Numbered from the stretch's first letter, positions 10,227-19,979 are shown. The stretch is 64,000 nt of DNA from Rhodospirillaceae bacterium (GCA_028822445.1 JAPKDQ010000005.1:1-64000); one strand, 5' to 3'. Numbers and translations are program-made. The notes: generated by a model not told the origin, from the letters alone.

Positions 10227-11438
10227 TCATTCAGCATCTAGACCAAAAGCGGTGTGCAAGGAGCGTAAGGCAAGCTCAGTATACTCCTCCGAGATAAGCA
10301 CACTCACCTTAATTTCTGACGTTGAGATGACTTGAATGTTGATACTCTTCTCCGCCAGCGCCTCGAACATGGTCTTGGCCACACCAACATGAGACCGCAT
10401 ACCCACGCCAATTACGGACACTTTCACGACCTGAGAGTCCACACGCACTTCGCTGTAAGTGACCGCCTCCGCGCGCTCAACCACACCCCGTGCTCGATCG
10501 ACATCGGCACGGCCCACCGTGAAGGTCATATCCGTGGTGCCATCTTCCGACACATTCTGAACTATCATGTCGACATTGATACTGGCATCAGCAAGCGAGC
10601 CAAATATTGAAGCCGCTATGCCAGGACTATCCGCGACACCAATAAGGGTGACCTTCGCTTCATCGCGGCTATAAGCGATACCACTTACTATTTCTTTTTC
10701 CACAATTTCATCCTCGTCACATACAAGCGTTCCGGGCGCAGTCGTGAATGAAGACAGCACTTGCAAACGCACATGGTGGTTCATTGCCAATTCTACAGAC
10801 CGTGTTTGAAGAACCTTGGCGCCGAGAGATGCCATTTCGAGCATCTCTTCATAGGTAATTTTATCGAGCTTACGTGCAGACGGCACAATACGAGGGTCAG
10901 TCGTATAGACCCCCTCAACATCTGTGTAGATATCGCAGCGATCCGCATTTAATGCTGCAGCCAAAGCAACCGCCGTCGTATCGGAACCACCGCGGCCGAG
11001 CGTCGTAATTCTATTGTCCGCACCGAGACCCTGAAAACCGGGGATCACTGCAACCTGGCCCTTTTCAAGGCGACTGACCAGCTCATCTGTCTCAATTGAG
11101 TCTATACGAGACTTACTATGAACGCTGTCTGTATGAATTGGAACCTGCCACCCCATCCAGGAGCGAGCCTGAACCCCAAGATTCTGCAGCACCATGGCAA
11201 GCAGGCCACTCGTCACCTGCTCTCCCGTTGACACAACTACATCGTATTCGCGCGCGTCATGCATTGGCGATGCCGCGCGGCAGTACTCTACAAGTTGGTT
11301 GGTTACGCCAGACATGGCCGAAACGACCACTGCAACTTGATGACCTGCATCCACCTCAGCTTTGACCCTTTCGGCCACCGCCTGGATGCGTTCTATGTTA
11401 GCGACCGATGTGCCGCCAAATTTTTGAACGATCCGCAT
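10227..11438 (-). CDS. lysC: Aspartate kinase
   Basis: 403 aa. Phosphorylates aspartate, the first step toward lysine, threonine, methionine and diaminopimelate. It begins with the kinase signature VQKFGGTSVANIERI, has the ATP/aspartate segments TLGRGGSDTTAVALAAAL and DVEGVYTTDPRIV, and ends with two ACT regulatory domains (about 265-400, SPGIAASIFGSLADASINVDM and GVGMRSHVGVAKTMFEALAEKSINI). Allosteric feedback inhibition by lysine and/or threonine is expected from the family. It reads leftwards, divergent from ubiG. Confidence 0.97.
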   Translation of the reverse strand: MRIVQKFGGTSVANIERIQAVAERVKAEVDAGHQVAVVVSAMSGVTNQLVEYCRAASPMHDAREYDVVVSTGEQVTSGLLAMVLQNLGVQARSWMGWQVPIHTDSVHSKSRIDSIETDELVSRLEKGQVAVIPGFQGLGADNRITTLGRGGSDTTAVALAAALNADRCDIYTDVEGVYTTDPRIVPSARKLDKITYEEMLEMASLGAKVLQTRSVELAMNHHVRLQVLSSFTTAPGTLVCDEDEIVEKEIVSGIAYSRDEAKVTLIGVADSPGIAASIFGSLADASINVDMIVQNVSEDGTTDMTFTVGRADVDRARGVVERAEAVTYSEVRVDSQVVKVSVIGVGMRSHVGVAKTMFEALAEKSINIQVISTSEIKVSVLISEEYTELALRSLHTAFGLDAE

Positions 11439-11642
11439 TGTTTAACCCTATTCGTATGGCAGCAGAGCTGCAGAAAACGGTCCAATAAACCAGAAAAACG
11501 TTAACAGGCTTGTTGTGCCGTGACCAATGGCACTTCTATTTGGTAAGTAAGACCCCCGGAGCCCACGTTCTGGGGCGGCGTATACATACTGAAAGGCCCG
11601 GGAACAGGCAAGAAAGGCCTGGAACCTTGAGTAAATCGACCT

Positions 11643-12410
11643 ATGAAGAGCATGAAAACCACCTTAGAACACCAAAAAACCTCGAGTTCTCGCGATCAAC
11701 GCGAAATTGACGGCTTTTCAGCCCATGCGCTGTCTTGGTGGGACACGGAGGGCCCCTTTGCACCCCTTCACCGCCTAAACCCGACGCGAATTCGTATTAT
11801 TACTCACCTTTTATCAGAGCATTTTTCGAGGTCCCTTGGCGGTAAAGTGCCGTTTCGCGACCTAGATTTAACTGATGTAGGCTGTGGTGGAGGCCTCGTT
11901 GCCGAACCTTTTTCTCGCCTCGGCTTTGACGTAACGGGTCTGGACGCATCTAAAGAAAACATCGCCACCGCCAAGGAACACGCCGCAAGCTCAGGCCTCC
12001 AGATCAACTACCATGTTGGCGCTCCAGAGGATGCCGCGTTTGAACACCAAGCTTTTGACACCGTCATTGCTCTCGAGGTGGTTGAGCATGTTAGCGATAT
12101 AGGGACTTTCGTGAAGAGCCTCACGACTAAAGTTAAGCCAGGCGGCATACTGGTTATGTCCACCATCAACCGCACTTTAAAAAGTATGGCTCTAGCCAAG
12201 GTGGCGGCGGAGTACATTTTACGTTGGGTTCCCGCTGGAACTCATACGTGGTCGAAGTTTGTTAAACCCAGCGAACTGTCCAATCACCTCCGCCGTGAAG
12301 GCTTCAGCGTCAACGCCATGCATGGCATGAGTTACGATCTCTCGACAGGCGAATGGAGCAACAGTGAAGACGTCTCCGTCAACTACGTCCTTGCCGCAAC
12401 AAAGGCATAA
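11643..12410 (+). CDS. ubiG: Ubiquinone biosynthesis O-methyltransferase UbiG
   Basis: 255 aa. SAM-dependent methyltransferase carrying out both O-methylations of ubiquinone synthesis. It has the UbiG-specific entry FSAHALSWWDTEGPFAPLHR (about 25-44), with motif I DVGCGGG at 78-84, and VIALEVVEHV and PGGILVMSTINRT further on. A second ATG four codons in (11652) is preceded by GAAGAGC and could be the true start. Divergent from lysC. Confidence 0.96.
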   Translation: MKSMKTTLEHQKTSSSRDQREIDGFSAHALSWWDTEGPFAPLHRLNPTRIRIITHLLSEHFSRSLGGKVPFRDLDLTDVGCGGGLVAEPFSRLGFDVTGLDASKENIATAKEHAASSGLQINYHVGAPEDAAFEHQAFDTVIALEVVEHVSDIGTFVKSLTTKVKPGGILVMSTINRTLKSMALAKVAAEYILRWVPAGTHTWSKFVKPSELSNHLRREGFSVNAMHGMSYDLSTGEWSNSEDVSVNYVLAATKA

Positions 12411-12689
12411 ACGTTAAAATGTCAAGATGGGTGGTGTCGACGATATAAAAACGCTTTTAAGCAAAGCGGATCAACCAGTGCTCCGTCGAACCTAGACGCT
12501 AAACGCGCAATCGGCGCCTTACGTGAATAAATGCGGAAATCTAGAGGCTTAGTCAGATTTACGGAAACCTTACGCAAGCAAGTGTGTCAATCACAGTTAC
12601 ACGACACAGCCCCTTTTTGGCCAAGGCTAAGTAAATACGCTCAAAATAATGTGGAAAGAAAACTCAAACGAAAGTCAGCCACAAGCTGC

Positions 12690-13166
12690 CTAAGATGTTT
12701 TTCGTTTCTGCCAAGGCACAGCAGCGATCTCGACACCCTCTTCGATGAGTTCTTTAGCCTCTTCCACCGAAGCTTCGCCATAGATGCCCCGCACTTCAGC
12801 TTCACCATAATGCATCTTGCGCGCTTCTTCCGGGAACTTAACGCCAACGTTGTCGAAGTTTTTCTCGATCGTCGTCTGCAATTCCTTGATAGCCTCTGTA
12901 GCCTTAGTCATTGCGGACGCCATATCGTCTGATTCTGACATTACCGGAACCTTGACCCTGGCTTCATCTGGAACAGGCGCCGGGGATAAGTCTTTCATGC
13001 CTGACTTTGAAATTCGAGGGGCCATTGGCGCCTTACGAATCTTAGCACTCCCACATATAGGACAGGATATTTTTCGACTCTTGCGGAGTGTGTCGTAAGC
13101 AGAGCTATTCTTAAACCACGATTCAAACTCGTGCTCGCTCTCACAGACCAAATCATAAACAATCAT
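12690..13166 (-). CDS. DUF1178 family protein
   Basis: 158 aa from the ATG at 13166 (the frame extends two codons to a TTG). It starts MIVYDLVCESEHEFESWF, with the CPICGSAKIRKAPMAP zinc-ribbon-like segment at about 35-50; together with Cys8 this gives the pattern of a small metal-binding rubredoxin-like protein. The family function is unknown. It is encoded immediately before the nitrilase-like hydrolase and grxC, a conserved alphaproteobacterial neighbourhood with ubiG. Confidence 0.9.
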   Translation of the reverse strand: MIVYDLVCESEHEFESWFKNSSAYDTLRKSRKISCPICGSAKIRKAPMAPRISKSGMKDLSPAPVPDEARVKVPVMSESDDMASAMTKATEAIKELQTTIEKNFDNVGVKFPEEARKMHYGEAEVRGIYGEASVEEAKELIEEGVEIAAVPWQKRKTS

Positions 13167-13276
13167 GGACAAGCACCTAGTTCAGACCTCGCTCTTCTAA
13201 GCGTGCCCCTACTAAGTTTCAAGTTTGTTAAAACTGCCAAGGCCCAAGCTCGCCGCTGTTTTTGCTTTCTTCACTC

Positions 13277-14116
13277 TTACGTTGATAAAGCCACGAACGC
13301 GCGGTCGTGGCTTAGTGATGGCATTTTCTGCCGTGTACGCTCTACTTTTTGCACATCTATAGTTTCCCTAATCAAGCCAACGTCTGCTCCAGCGTCAGCT
13401 ATGACGCTACCCCAGGGGTCAACAATCAGGGCATGCCCATATGTGCCCCTACCCCCAGGATGGATACCCGTCTGGGCGGGTGCAACCACATACGCACCCG
13501 TCTCAATCGCCCGGGCTCGCAGCAGAACATGCCAATGCGCCTCTCCCGTTAACTGGGTAAATGCCGATGGTACTGCGATCAATTCGGCGCCAGCTTGCGC
13601 AAGGTCTCTAAACAATCCGGGGAAGCGAAGATCATAACAAATCGTCAGACCCAGCTTGCACCAAGGCAAATCAACCAGAACCGCCCGATCACCGGGAGCG
13701 AACGTAGAACTCTCCGCATATCGTTCGCCTTCTCCAAGATCGACGTCAAACATATGAATTTTGTCGTATTGGGCCGCAATGTTCCCATCGGAATCCAATA
13801 CGTATGTGCGATTGGCAATGCGGCCGTCATCCAGCAGAATCGATAAACTACCGCAATGCAGCCAGACACCATGCTTTTTCGCGGCATTTTTGAAGGCAAT
13901 TAATCCCGGGTGGTCTTTTTCTATCTCTGCCTTAGCAGCAATCGCCTTGCGTCCCCACTCCATCATGGTGACGTTTTCAGGCATAAAGACAATGTTCGAC
14001 CCTTCATCAACCGCAACTCCAATCATATCGACGGCCGTTGCGATGTTCTGTTCTAGACTATTTCCCGCATTCACCTGCAAGCAAGACGCCGTGAAAGATG
14101 TTTGTCCCGTGTCCAT
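13277..14116 (-). CDS. Carbon-nitrogen hydrolase, Nit2/omega-amidase-like
   Basis: 279 aa. Nitrilase-superfamily amidase. The catalytic triad is visible as Glu47 (FMPENVT), Lys119 (YDKIHMFDVDL) and Cys160 (LGLTICYDLRFP). The KIHMFDVDL segment and overall length match the Nit1/Nit2 branch, whose members hydrolyse deaminated glutathione or alpha-ketoglutaramate; which one applies here cannot be decided. It lies ten bases after grxC in the same direction, consistent with a thiol/glutathione maintenance role. Confidence 0.93.
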   Translation of the reverse strand: MDTGQTSFTASCLQVNAGNSLEQNIATAVDMIGVAVDEGSNIVFMPENVTMMEWGRKAIAAKAEIEKDHPGLIAFKNAAKKHGVWLHCGSLSILLDDGRIANRTYVLDSDGNIAAQYDKIHMFDVDLGEGERYAESSTFAPGDRAVLVDLPWCKLGLTICYDLRFPGLFRDLAQAGAELIAVPSAFTQLTGEAHWHVLLRARAIETGAYVVAPAQTGIHPGGRGTYGHALIVDPWGSVIADAGADVGLIRETIDVQKVERTRQKMPSLSHDRAFVALST

Positions 14117-14126
14117 AAATGAACGC

Positions 14127-14396
14127 CTAACTCAGAGGCTCTTGGGCCAGCATTGTGTCTAGATTGCCAGCACGGTCGAGCGCATACAGTTCATCGCATC
14201 CGCCAATATGCATATTGTTGATGAAGATTTGAGGCACGGTATGGCGTCCACCGGCACGATCCATCATTTCCTTTTTCCGGCCGGGATCCATCAAGACATT
14301 AATCTCTTTGAATGCCGCGCCTTTTTGATCAAGCAAACTCTTTGCGCGGTAACAGAACCCGCATATCGGAGAGGAGTAAATTTCAATGACGGCCAT
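14127..14396 (-). CDS. grxC: Dithiol glutaredoxin GrxC
   Basis: 89 aa from the ATG at 14396; the frame extends 27 codons further, but those residues look unlike a glutaredoxin. A thioredoxin-fold protein using glutathione to reduce disulfides. The active site is CGFC (ICGFCYRAK), a variant of CPYC, with the cis-proline TVPQIFIN and the glutathione-binding GGCDEL. Transcribed leftwards with the CN-hydrolase. Confidence 0.95.
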   Translation of the reverse strand: MAVIEIYSSPICGFCYRAKSLLDQKGAAFKEINVLMDPGRKKEMMDRAGGRHTVPQIFINNMHIGGCDELYALDRAGNLDTMLAQEPLS

Positions 14397-14870
14397 GGCT
14401 GTGAATTCCAGCTTCCTGCAACGTTGCAATATTTCATCGCATATTAGGCTCTGTTCCGCACGCTTCAAGCGCAACAACTAGAAAACCGCTTTCACCTCGT
14501 GGCACCGACAGCACTGGACCCAATTGTATTGCTCGACGGTGAGGCTAAAGCCTAAGCTTTTAGCCGATTTTTACTGACTGAGAACAACAACCTAGAAATC
14601 GTCACAGCCCCAAAAATATAGAAGTCCTTGATGCAGCCTGTGATAACGTTAATCCGTGCCCCCAATTTCTTTATGCTGTCCCGCCATCGTTCCTAAAACT
14701 TACCTCGAAGCCATGTGCTGTGGGAGCTGCAATTTTCATCCAAGGCAATGTCTGGGACGGCATCAGAGCGTGGTTGCCCTGTATGAAGCGACCCATCTCT
14801 AGCCATCAACTTTACATTTTCAGCATCTGCATCCTTTTCGACCATCCAGTTGCTGTGTCATAAGCGCAGC
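14397..14870. other. Gap where comF often lies; no intact gene seen
   Basis: 474 bases between divergent grxC and the methyltransferase gene. In many alphaproteobacteria comF occupies this slot. I see no open frame of useful length on either strand and no phosphoribosyltransferase motif in frame; short fragments on the minus strand are too degraded to assign. It presumably carries the two divergent promoters. Confidence 0.5.
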
Positions 14871-15776
14871 ATGAATTCCCCACCACAGATCTTTGACCGC
14901 CACAAAACCCGCAGCAATCGAACCAGGGCGGCTCTCTACCCCAGCACCACAGATTGTCTGCAAACCGCCAATAGGAAGCAACTCCTAGACAGACTACTCG
15001 ACATGAAACGTACCTTTCACTCCGCGCTCAGCATGGGGTGTAGAAAAGGAGAGACTGCCAGGGCTTTGGCTCAAGATTACAATCTTAAAAATGTGATCGC
15101 CACCGACATGTCTCACGCCTTCACATGCAAAGCGAAGGTGGATGGCATAACGGTGGTCACTGCTGACGAAGAGTGGATTCCATTCGGGCCGGACGCCTTT
15201 GATCTGATTATTGCCGAACAGTGTCTCCATTGGACCAATGACCTCCCTGGCTCTCTGATACAGCTTAAACGGTGCCTCCGACCAGACGGTCTATTTCTAG
15301 CTAGCCTTTTTGGTGGTGCAACATTGCACGAATTGCGCGACGCGTTGTTTGAAGCGGAGAGCAAACTGTTAGGTGGAGTGACGCCGCGTGTCTCCCCCTT
15401 TGTCGATGTTAGAGATGCAGGCGATCTACTTCTTCGTGCAAACTTCGCTCTGCCCGTTGCAGACACAGATGTCATCGTGCGTAATTATGACAGCTTGCGG
15501 GATCTATTCAATGAACTGCGACGGATGGGCGAGACCAATGCCATTCAAGATCGATCCAAGGGGCTCACTACGGCACGCTTATTCACCGCTGCAGAAGAGA
15601 TTTACCGTAGCCGGCACAGCACCAAACAGGGAAAGCTGCGCGCAACCTTTGAAATCATAACTCTGACTGCATGGGCCCCAGCAGAAAATCAACAAAAGCC
15701 GCTGGCACGGGGCTCAGCTCAGAACCGCTTATCCGATGCTCTCGGGTCAAAAGAAACACCACTCGAAACCGATTAA
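14871..15776 (+). CDS. Methyltransferase domain protein, NDUFAF5/BioC-like
   Basis: 301 aa from the ATG at 14871 (MNSPPQIFDRH...), the usual family start; seven upstream codons in frame are less likely. A class I SAM-dependent fold: ALSMGCRKGETARAL (motif I, weakly glycine-rich), VVTADEEWIPFGPDAFDLI, ADGGL-like RPDGLFLASLFGG and PRVSPFVDVRDAGDLLLRA. Homologues such as human NDUFAF5 act in complex I assembly; the bacterial role is unproven. It lies downstream of the grxC gap and 18 bases before sfsA, so probably co-transcribed with sfsA. Confidence 0.88.
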   Translation: MNSPPQIFDRHKTRSNRTRAALYPSTTDCLQTANRKQLLDRLLDMKRTFHSALSMGCRKGETARALAQDYNLKNVIATDMSHAFTCKAKVDGITVVTADEEWIPFGPDAFDLIIAEQCLHWTNDLPGSLIQLKRCLRPDGLFLASLFGGATLHELRDALFEAESKLLGGVTPRVSPFVDVRDAGDLLLRANFALPVADTDVIVRNYDSLRDLFNELRRMGETNAIQDRSKGLTTARLFTAAEEIYRSRHSTKQGKLRATFEIITLTAWAPAENQQKPLARGSAQNRLSDALGSKETPLETD

Positions 15777-15794
15777 AGTATAGGGCCTAACCAC

Positions 15795-16511
15795 ATGAAA
15801 TTTGAAGCGCCTCTCATCAAAGGCAGGTTCGTTAAAAGATACAAACGGTTCTTTGCTGACGTCATTCTAGAGAACGGCGAAATTGTAGTTGCGCACTGCG
15901 CGAATTCTGGGTCCATGCTGGCGGTGAAGCCTGAAGGCGCAACCGTTTGGATATCGCCGGCCAACAATCCGAAACGGAAGCTCCAATACACATGGGAGAT
16001 TATTCAGATCGAAGGTCACAACGTGGGCATTAATACAGCTCACCCAAACCGAATTGTTGCCGAAGCCATAGCGGCCGGAGAGATTGCCGAACTTACTGGA
16101 TATGAGATGCAACGACGCGAAGTAAAATACGGGAAAAATTCACGTATCGACATCATACTAGAGAGCGAAGGAAAACCACCCTGCTACGTCGAAGTCAAAA
16201 ACGTCACCATGAAACGAGATCTCACAGCCGAGGGAAAAGCTGAATTTCCGGATTCGGTGACCACACGAGGAGCAAAGCACCTGGTCGAATTGGCCGATAT
16301 GGTCGCCCAGGGCCATCGAGCAGTCATGTTCTACTTAGTGCAGCGTGATGATTGTCCGTCTTTCTCTGTAGCGGGCGATATTGACCCAGGCTATGAGGCC
16401 GGTTTGGCCGTAGCCCTGAAGGCAGGGGTCGAAGTGGTTTGCTATCAATGCCGCGTATCACCAGAGGAAATCAGCATTACGGGCCCTCTACCCATGGATT
16501 TACTAAGCTGA
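15795..16511 (+). CDS. sfsA: Sugar fermentation stimulation protein SfsA
   Basis: 238 aa, typical length. N-terminal OB-fold-like part (KGRFVKRYKRFFADV, VVAHCANSGSM) and a C-terminal nuclease-like domain with the conserved SRIDIILE, CYVEVKNVTM, and FPDSVTTRGAKHLVEL motifs (acidic/Lys residues typical of a PD-(D/E)XK-like core). The biochemical role is unsettled; the name comes from an E. coli phenotype. The sfsA-map pairing is common in alphaproteobacteria. Confidence 0.96.
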   Translation: MKFEAPLIKGRFVKRYKRFFADVILENGEIVVAHCANSGSMLAVKPEGATVWISPANNPKRKLQYTWEIIQIEGHNVGINTAHPNRIVAEAIAAGEIAELTGYEMQRREVKYGKNSRIDIILESEGKPPCYVEVKNVTMKRDLTAEGKAEFPDSVTTRGAKHLVELADMVAQGHRAVMFYLVQRDDCPSFSVAGDIDPGYEAGLAVALKAGVEVVCYQCRVSPEEISITGPLPMDLLS

Positions 16512-16566
16512 AACAACTATATGTCAGGCAGAATTTAGACTGAGCTCTAGTCAAACTGGTTACGGG

Positions 16567-17388
16567 ATGAACCGCGCTTTGGAAAATCAAGAACGACCAC
16601 GCCCCAATAAGATAATTCTTCATGGGCCAGAGGCCTTCGAAGCAATGCGTAAATCTGGTCGGCTTGCCGCAGAAATTCTTGACTTCATTACACCTTACGT
16701 CGTTCCTGGTATAACGACCGAAGAACTCGACAAACTCTGTTATGACTTTCACATCAAACACGATTCTATTCCTGGCCCCCTGGGCTACCGCGGATTTCCG
16801 AAGTCAATCTGCACATCAATCAACCACGTTGTCTGTCATGGCATACCAGGTGACCGGGTTCTAAAAGATGGTGACACCATCAACATCGACGTGTCTCCAA
16901 TTCTGGATAAATGGTTTGGTGACACCAGCCGCATGTTTTATGTGGGTGATGTAAAAATCAAAGCCCGCCGATTGGTTGAAGCAACATACACATCCATGAT
17001 GAAGGGTATCGAAGCAGTTCGGCCTGGCGCGACATTGGGCGATATTGGCCATGCCATTCAGTCATACGCAGAAAGTAAGCGCTTTTCTGTGGTCACTGAT
17101 TTTTGCGGTCATGGCATCGGTCAAATCTTCCACACCGAACCTAATGTTATGCACGTCGGACGCCCAGGCACAGGAATGACCCTGGAAGAGGGTATGATTT
17201 TCACGATCGAGCCCATGATCAACGCCGGACGGCACGAGACAAAAATACTTGAAGATGGCTGGACTGCAGTGACGCGCGACAAGTCTTTGTCGGCGCAGTT
17301 CGAACACACCATCGGCGTCACATCGGATGGGTTCGAAATCTTTACGTTGTCACCCAAAGGCCATACCTGCCCTCCCTTCTCTGTGTGA
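16567..17388 (+). CDS. map: Type I methionine aminopeptidase
   Basis: 273 aa. Removes the initiator methionine from nascent proteins. All five metal ligands of the pita-bread fold are visible: Asp108 (INIDVSP), Asp119 (FGDTSRMF), His182 (CGHGIGQIFH), Glu215 (FTIEPM) and a C-terminal Glu in FEHTIGVT. The N-terminal extension of about 20 residues is short and lacks the zinc-finger seen in some relatives. GGG lies directly before the ATG, so initiation is weakly marked. Confidence 0.97.
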   Translation: MNRALENQERPRPNKIILHGPEAFEAMRKSGRLAAEILDFITPYVVPGITTEELDKLCYDFHIKHDSIPGPLGYRGFPKSICTSINHVVCHGIPGDRVLKDGDTINIDVSPILDKWFGDTSRMFYVGDVKIKARRLVEATYTSMMKGIEAVRPGATLGDIGHAIQSYAESKRFSVVTDFCGHGIGQIFHTEPNVMHVGRPGTGMTLEEGMIFTIEPMINAGRHETKILEDGWTAVTRDKSLSAQFEHTIGVTSDGFEIFTLSPKGHTCPPFSV

Positions 17389-17483
17389 GAGCCTAGATGA
17401 CTACAGCGCATCTGTGCGGGTGGAAGTGCAGACCAGAACTCTCTATACAAAGCAAATAGTTTTACATTGTCAGGATGCCGCCA

Positions 17484-18776
17484 ATGATACCGCGCTACGC
17501 GCGCCCACAGATGGTTAAGATCTGGGAGCCAGAAAACAAATTCCGCATTTGGTTTGAAATTGAAGCTCACGCCTGTGATGCCCAAGCTGAGTTGGGGGTC
17601 ATCCCAAAGAGCGCCGCTGAAACGGTCTGGAATCTCGGTAAATTTGAAGTCAACCGGATCGACGAAATTGAACGCGAAGTCAAACATGACGTCATCGCCT
17701 TTTTGACAAACCTAGCTGAACACGTCGGCCCCGAGGCCCGCTTTGTTCACCAAGGCATGACATCATCAGACGTATTGGATACCTGCCTATCGGTTCAACT
17801 GGTTCAAGCAACCGACATTCTGCTCGCTGATATTAAAGCGCTTCTAGAGGTCGTTAAACGACGCGCTCATGAAGAAAAAATGACAGTCTGTATGGGGCGT
17901 AGTCACGGCATCCATGCCGAACCAACCACGATGGGTCTCAAGTTTGCTGGCATGTACGCTGAGTTCGACCGCAACCTCACACGCTTGCAAGAAGCCCGCA
18001 AAGAAATCGCGACCTGTGCAATATCAGGCGCCGTCGGCACGTTCGCGCATATTGATCCATACGTGGAACAACATGTCGCCAAAGCGCTTGGCCTCGAACC
18101 AGAGCCGATCTCCACACAAGTCATCCCGCGTGACCGGCACGCAGCCTACTTCGCAACGCTGGCCATTATTGCTAGCTCAGTTGAGCGCATTGCTACTGAA
18201 ATTCGTCACCTTCAGCGAACCGAAGTCCGCGAAGTCGAAGAATATTTCTCCCCGGGTCAAAAAGGCTCATCGGCGATGCCCCACAAGCGCAATCCAATCC
18301 TGACGGAAAACCTTACAGGACTGGCCCGTCTCGTCAGAGGATTCGCAATTCCAGCTATGGAAAACGTTGCACTATGGCACGAGCGGGATATCTCACACTC
18401 GTCCGTCGAGCGCATGATCGGGCCAGATGCGACAGTCACTCTGGACTTCGCCTTAGCCCGCCTGACAGGTGTCATTGATAAACTAGTCATTTACCCGGAT
18501 GCGATCGAGCGCAACCTGAATGCCATGGGCGGCTTAGTCTTTTCACAACGCGTGCTGCTCGCCCTAACCCAAGCTGGCGTAAGCCGCGAGGATTCATACA
18601 GACTGGTCCAGCGCAACGCGATGGACGTTTGGGATGGGAAAGGTGATTTATTGTCCCGGCTCAAGGCCGACAAGGACGTGACTGACAAAATCTCAGACGA
18701 CGCGCTGACCGAGCTCTTCGCGATGGAGCATCACACCAGGCACGTCGACACAATTTTCAAGCGGGTGTTCGGATAG
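17484..18776 (+). CDS. purB: Adenylosuccinate lyase
   Basis: 430 aa from the ATG at 17484 (MIPRYARPQMVKIWEPENKF), which has AGGA eight bases upstream; an ATG three codons earlier is possible. It cleaves SAICAR to AICAR and adenylosuccinate to AMP in purine synthesis. Visible are the fumarase-superfamily signature SSAMPHKRNP and the active-site segments TSSDVLDTCLSVQL, GRSHGIHAEPTTMGLK and HERDISHSS. It lies 95 bases after map and ahead of the purCSQL cluster. Confidence 0.98.
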   Translation: MIPRYARPQMVKIWEPENKFRIWFEIEAHACDAQAELGVIPKSAAETVWNLGKFEVNRIDEIEREVKHDVIAFLTNLAEHVGPEARFVHQGMTSSDVLDTCLSVQLVQATDILLADIKALLEVVKRRAHEEKMTVCMGRSHGIHAEPTTMGLKFAGMYAEFDRNLTRLQEARKEIATCAISGAVGTFAHIDPYVEQHVAKALGLEPEPISTQVIPRDRHAAYFATLAIIASSVERIATEIRHLQRTEVREVEEYFSPGQKGSSAMPHKRNPILTENLTGLARLVRGFAIPAMENVALWHERDISHSSVERMIGPDATVTLDFALARLTGVIDKLVIYPDAIERNLNAMGGLVFSQRVLLALTQAGVSREDSYRLVQRNAMDVWDGKGDLLSRLKADKDVTDKISDDALTELFAMEHHTRHVDTIFKRVFG

Positions 18777-19078
18777 AGCCGCGCCTGCTTTCAATCTCGT
18801 ATGCACCTTCGGCGCCACTCTTTCCGAATCTGCTAGAGCGGCCAATAGCCGAATAACTTGTCTCTGCTCGCGTGGGCCCAGAATTCCTGACCCTGGTAAA
18901 ATTAATACTTCCGCTCAAAGCATTCTCCGCGACCCTGGACGCATCCGCCATGAGTTCTCAAACCCTCATTTTCTAAATTGGGAAGGCCAAACCCATCATG
19001 AATTTATATGAATAATATAATGGCCTTTATTATTCGGCGCGATTGCCAAACAGAGAAGCTTCTGCGACACCGTTCATC
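18777..19078. other. Intergenic region, no gene seen
   Basis: 302 bases after purB. Short frames on the minus strand lack any family signature or binding site. The last 80 bases are A/T rich and probably hold the promoter of the NRDE gene. Confidence 0.6.
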
Positions 19079-19840
19079 ATGTGTACTGTCGTAATTCTTC
19101 GCCGCCCAGATCACCGCTGGCCTTTGCTTGTCGGAGCCAATCGCGACGAGAAAATTACTCGCCCCTGGCTTGCACCCAGCCGCCACTGGCCGGACCGCCC
19201 GGACGTCACGGCAGGGCTGGACGAACTGGGAGGCGGGTCATGGATGGGCCTAAACGACCATGGCGTTGTCGCCTGTATCCTTAATCGTCGAGGAACCCTT
19301 GGCCCCCAGTATGGAAAGCTGAGCCGGGGGGAAATCGTCTTAGATGCCCTGGACCATCCAGATGCATCTGCCGCTGCTGAGGCCCTTAAGCACTTGGACG
19401 GTAAGGCTTTTCGTGACTTTAATTTACTCATCGCAGACAATCGCGATGCTTATTGGCTTAAGCTGGACGCTTCATCATCGACCACAATAACCGTTCAAGC
19501 GATACCGGCGGGGCTATCGATGCTCACAGCTGGTGACATGAACGATGGCCGGAGCCCCAGAATTTCAGCATTCCTGCCCAAATTTAGGTCTGCGGATATG
19601 CCGGACCCTGATAAAGACGACTGGACCAGCTGGAAAGCGCTATTAGGCGCCGGCCCTCAACCAGGTTCAGTAGGTGTGGCGATGTGTTTTCCGCCAGACG
19701 CCGGCTTTGGCACCACTTCAAGCGCCCTCGTAGCTCTTCCTTCGATTGAGACAGCCATGGCACATCCCCCTCAGCCCGTGAAGTGGGACTTTGCCTCTGG
19801 GGCGCCCGATTCGGCCCCCTTTGAGCCGGTCGGTCTCTAA
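19079..19840 (+). CDS. NRDE (TANGO2-like) family protein
   Basis: 253 aa from the ATG at 19079, giving the family-defining N-terminus MCTVVILRRP in which Cys2 becomes the N-terminal residue after Met removal; twelve upstream in-frame codons are therefore excluded. The name-giving ANRDE motif is at about residues 20-24, followed by WPDRPDVTAGLDELGGGSWMG-like (RPDVTAGLDELGGGSWMGL) and GVVACILNRRGT. The family has an Ntn-hydrolase-like fold; human TANGO2 is linked to lipid/heme handling, but the bacterial function is not established. Confidence 0.92.
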   Translation: MCTVVILRRPDHRWPLLVGANRDEKITRPWLAPSRHWPDRPDVTAGLDELGGGSWMGLNDHGVVACILNRRGTLGPQYGKLSRGEIVLDALDHPDASAAAEALKHLDGKAFRDFNLLIADNRDAYWLKLDASSSTTITVQAIPAGLSMLTAGDMNDGRSPRISAFLPKFRSADMPDPDKDDWTSWKALLGAGPQPGSVGVAMCFPPDAGFGTTSSALVALPSIETAMAHPPQPVKWDFASGAPDSAPFEPVGL

Positions 19841-19979
19841 TTGGGCTTCAAAAATGGCCCGTTTCCGGGGGTAGATAACAGCAATTGAGGGGGACGAGTG
19901 GGCCTGCTATATCCCGCTCTCTTTAACTTCCTTCGCAGATACTCAGTCTGAGGAGGCAAACTCCGGTGCACCTCACACC

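Noticed and set aside
12531-12932. 133-codon plus-strand frame over the DUF1178 gene
   Set aside because: It lies mostly over the real minus-strand gene and has no family features or binding site.
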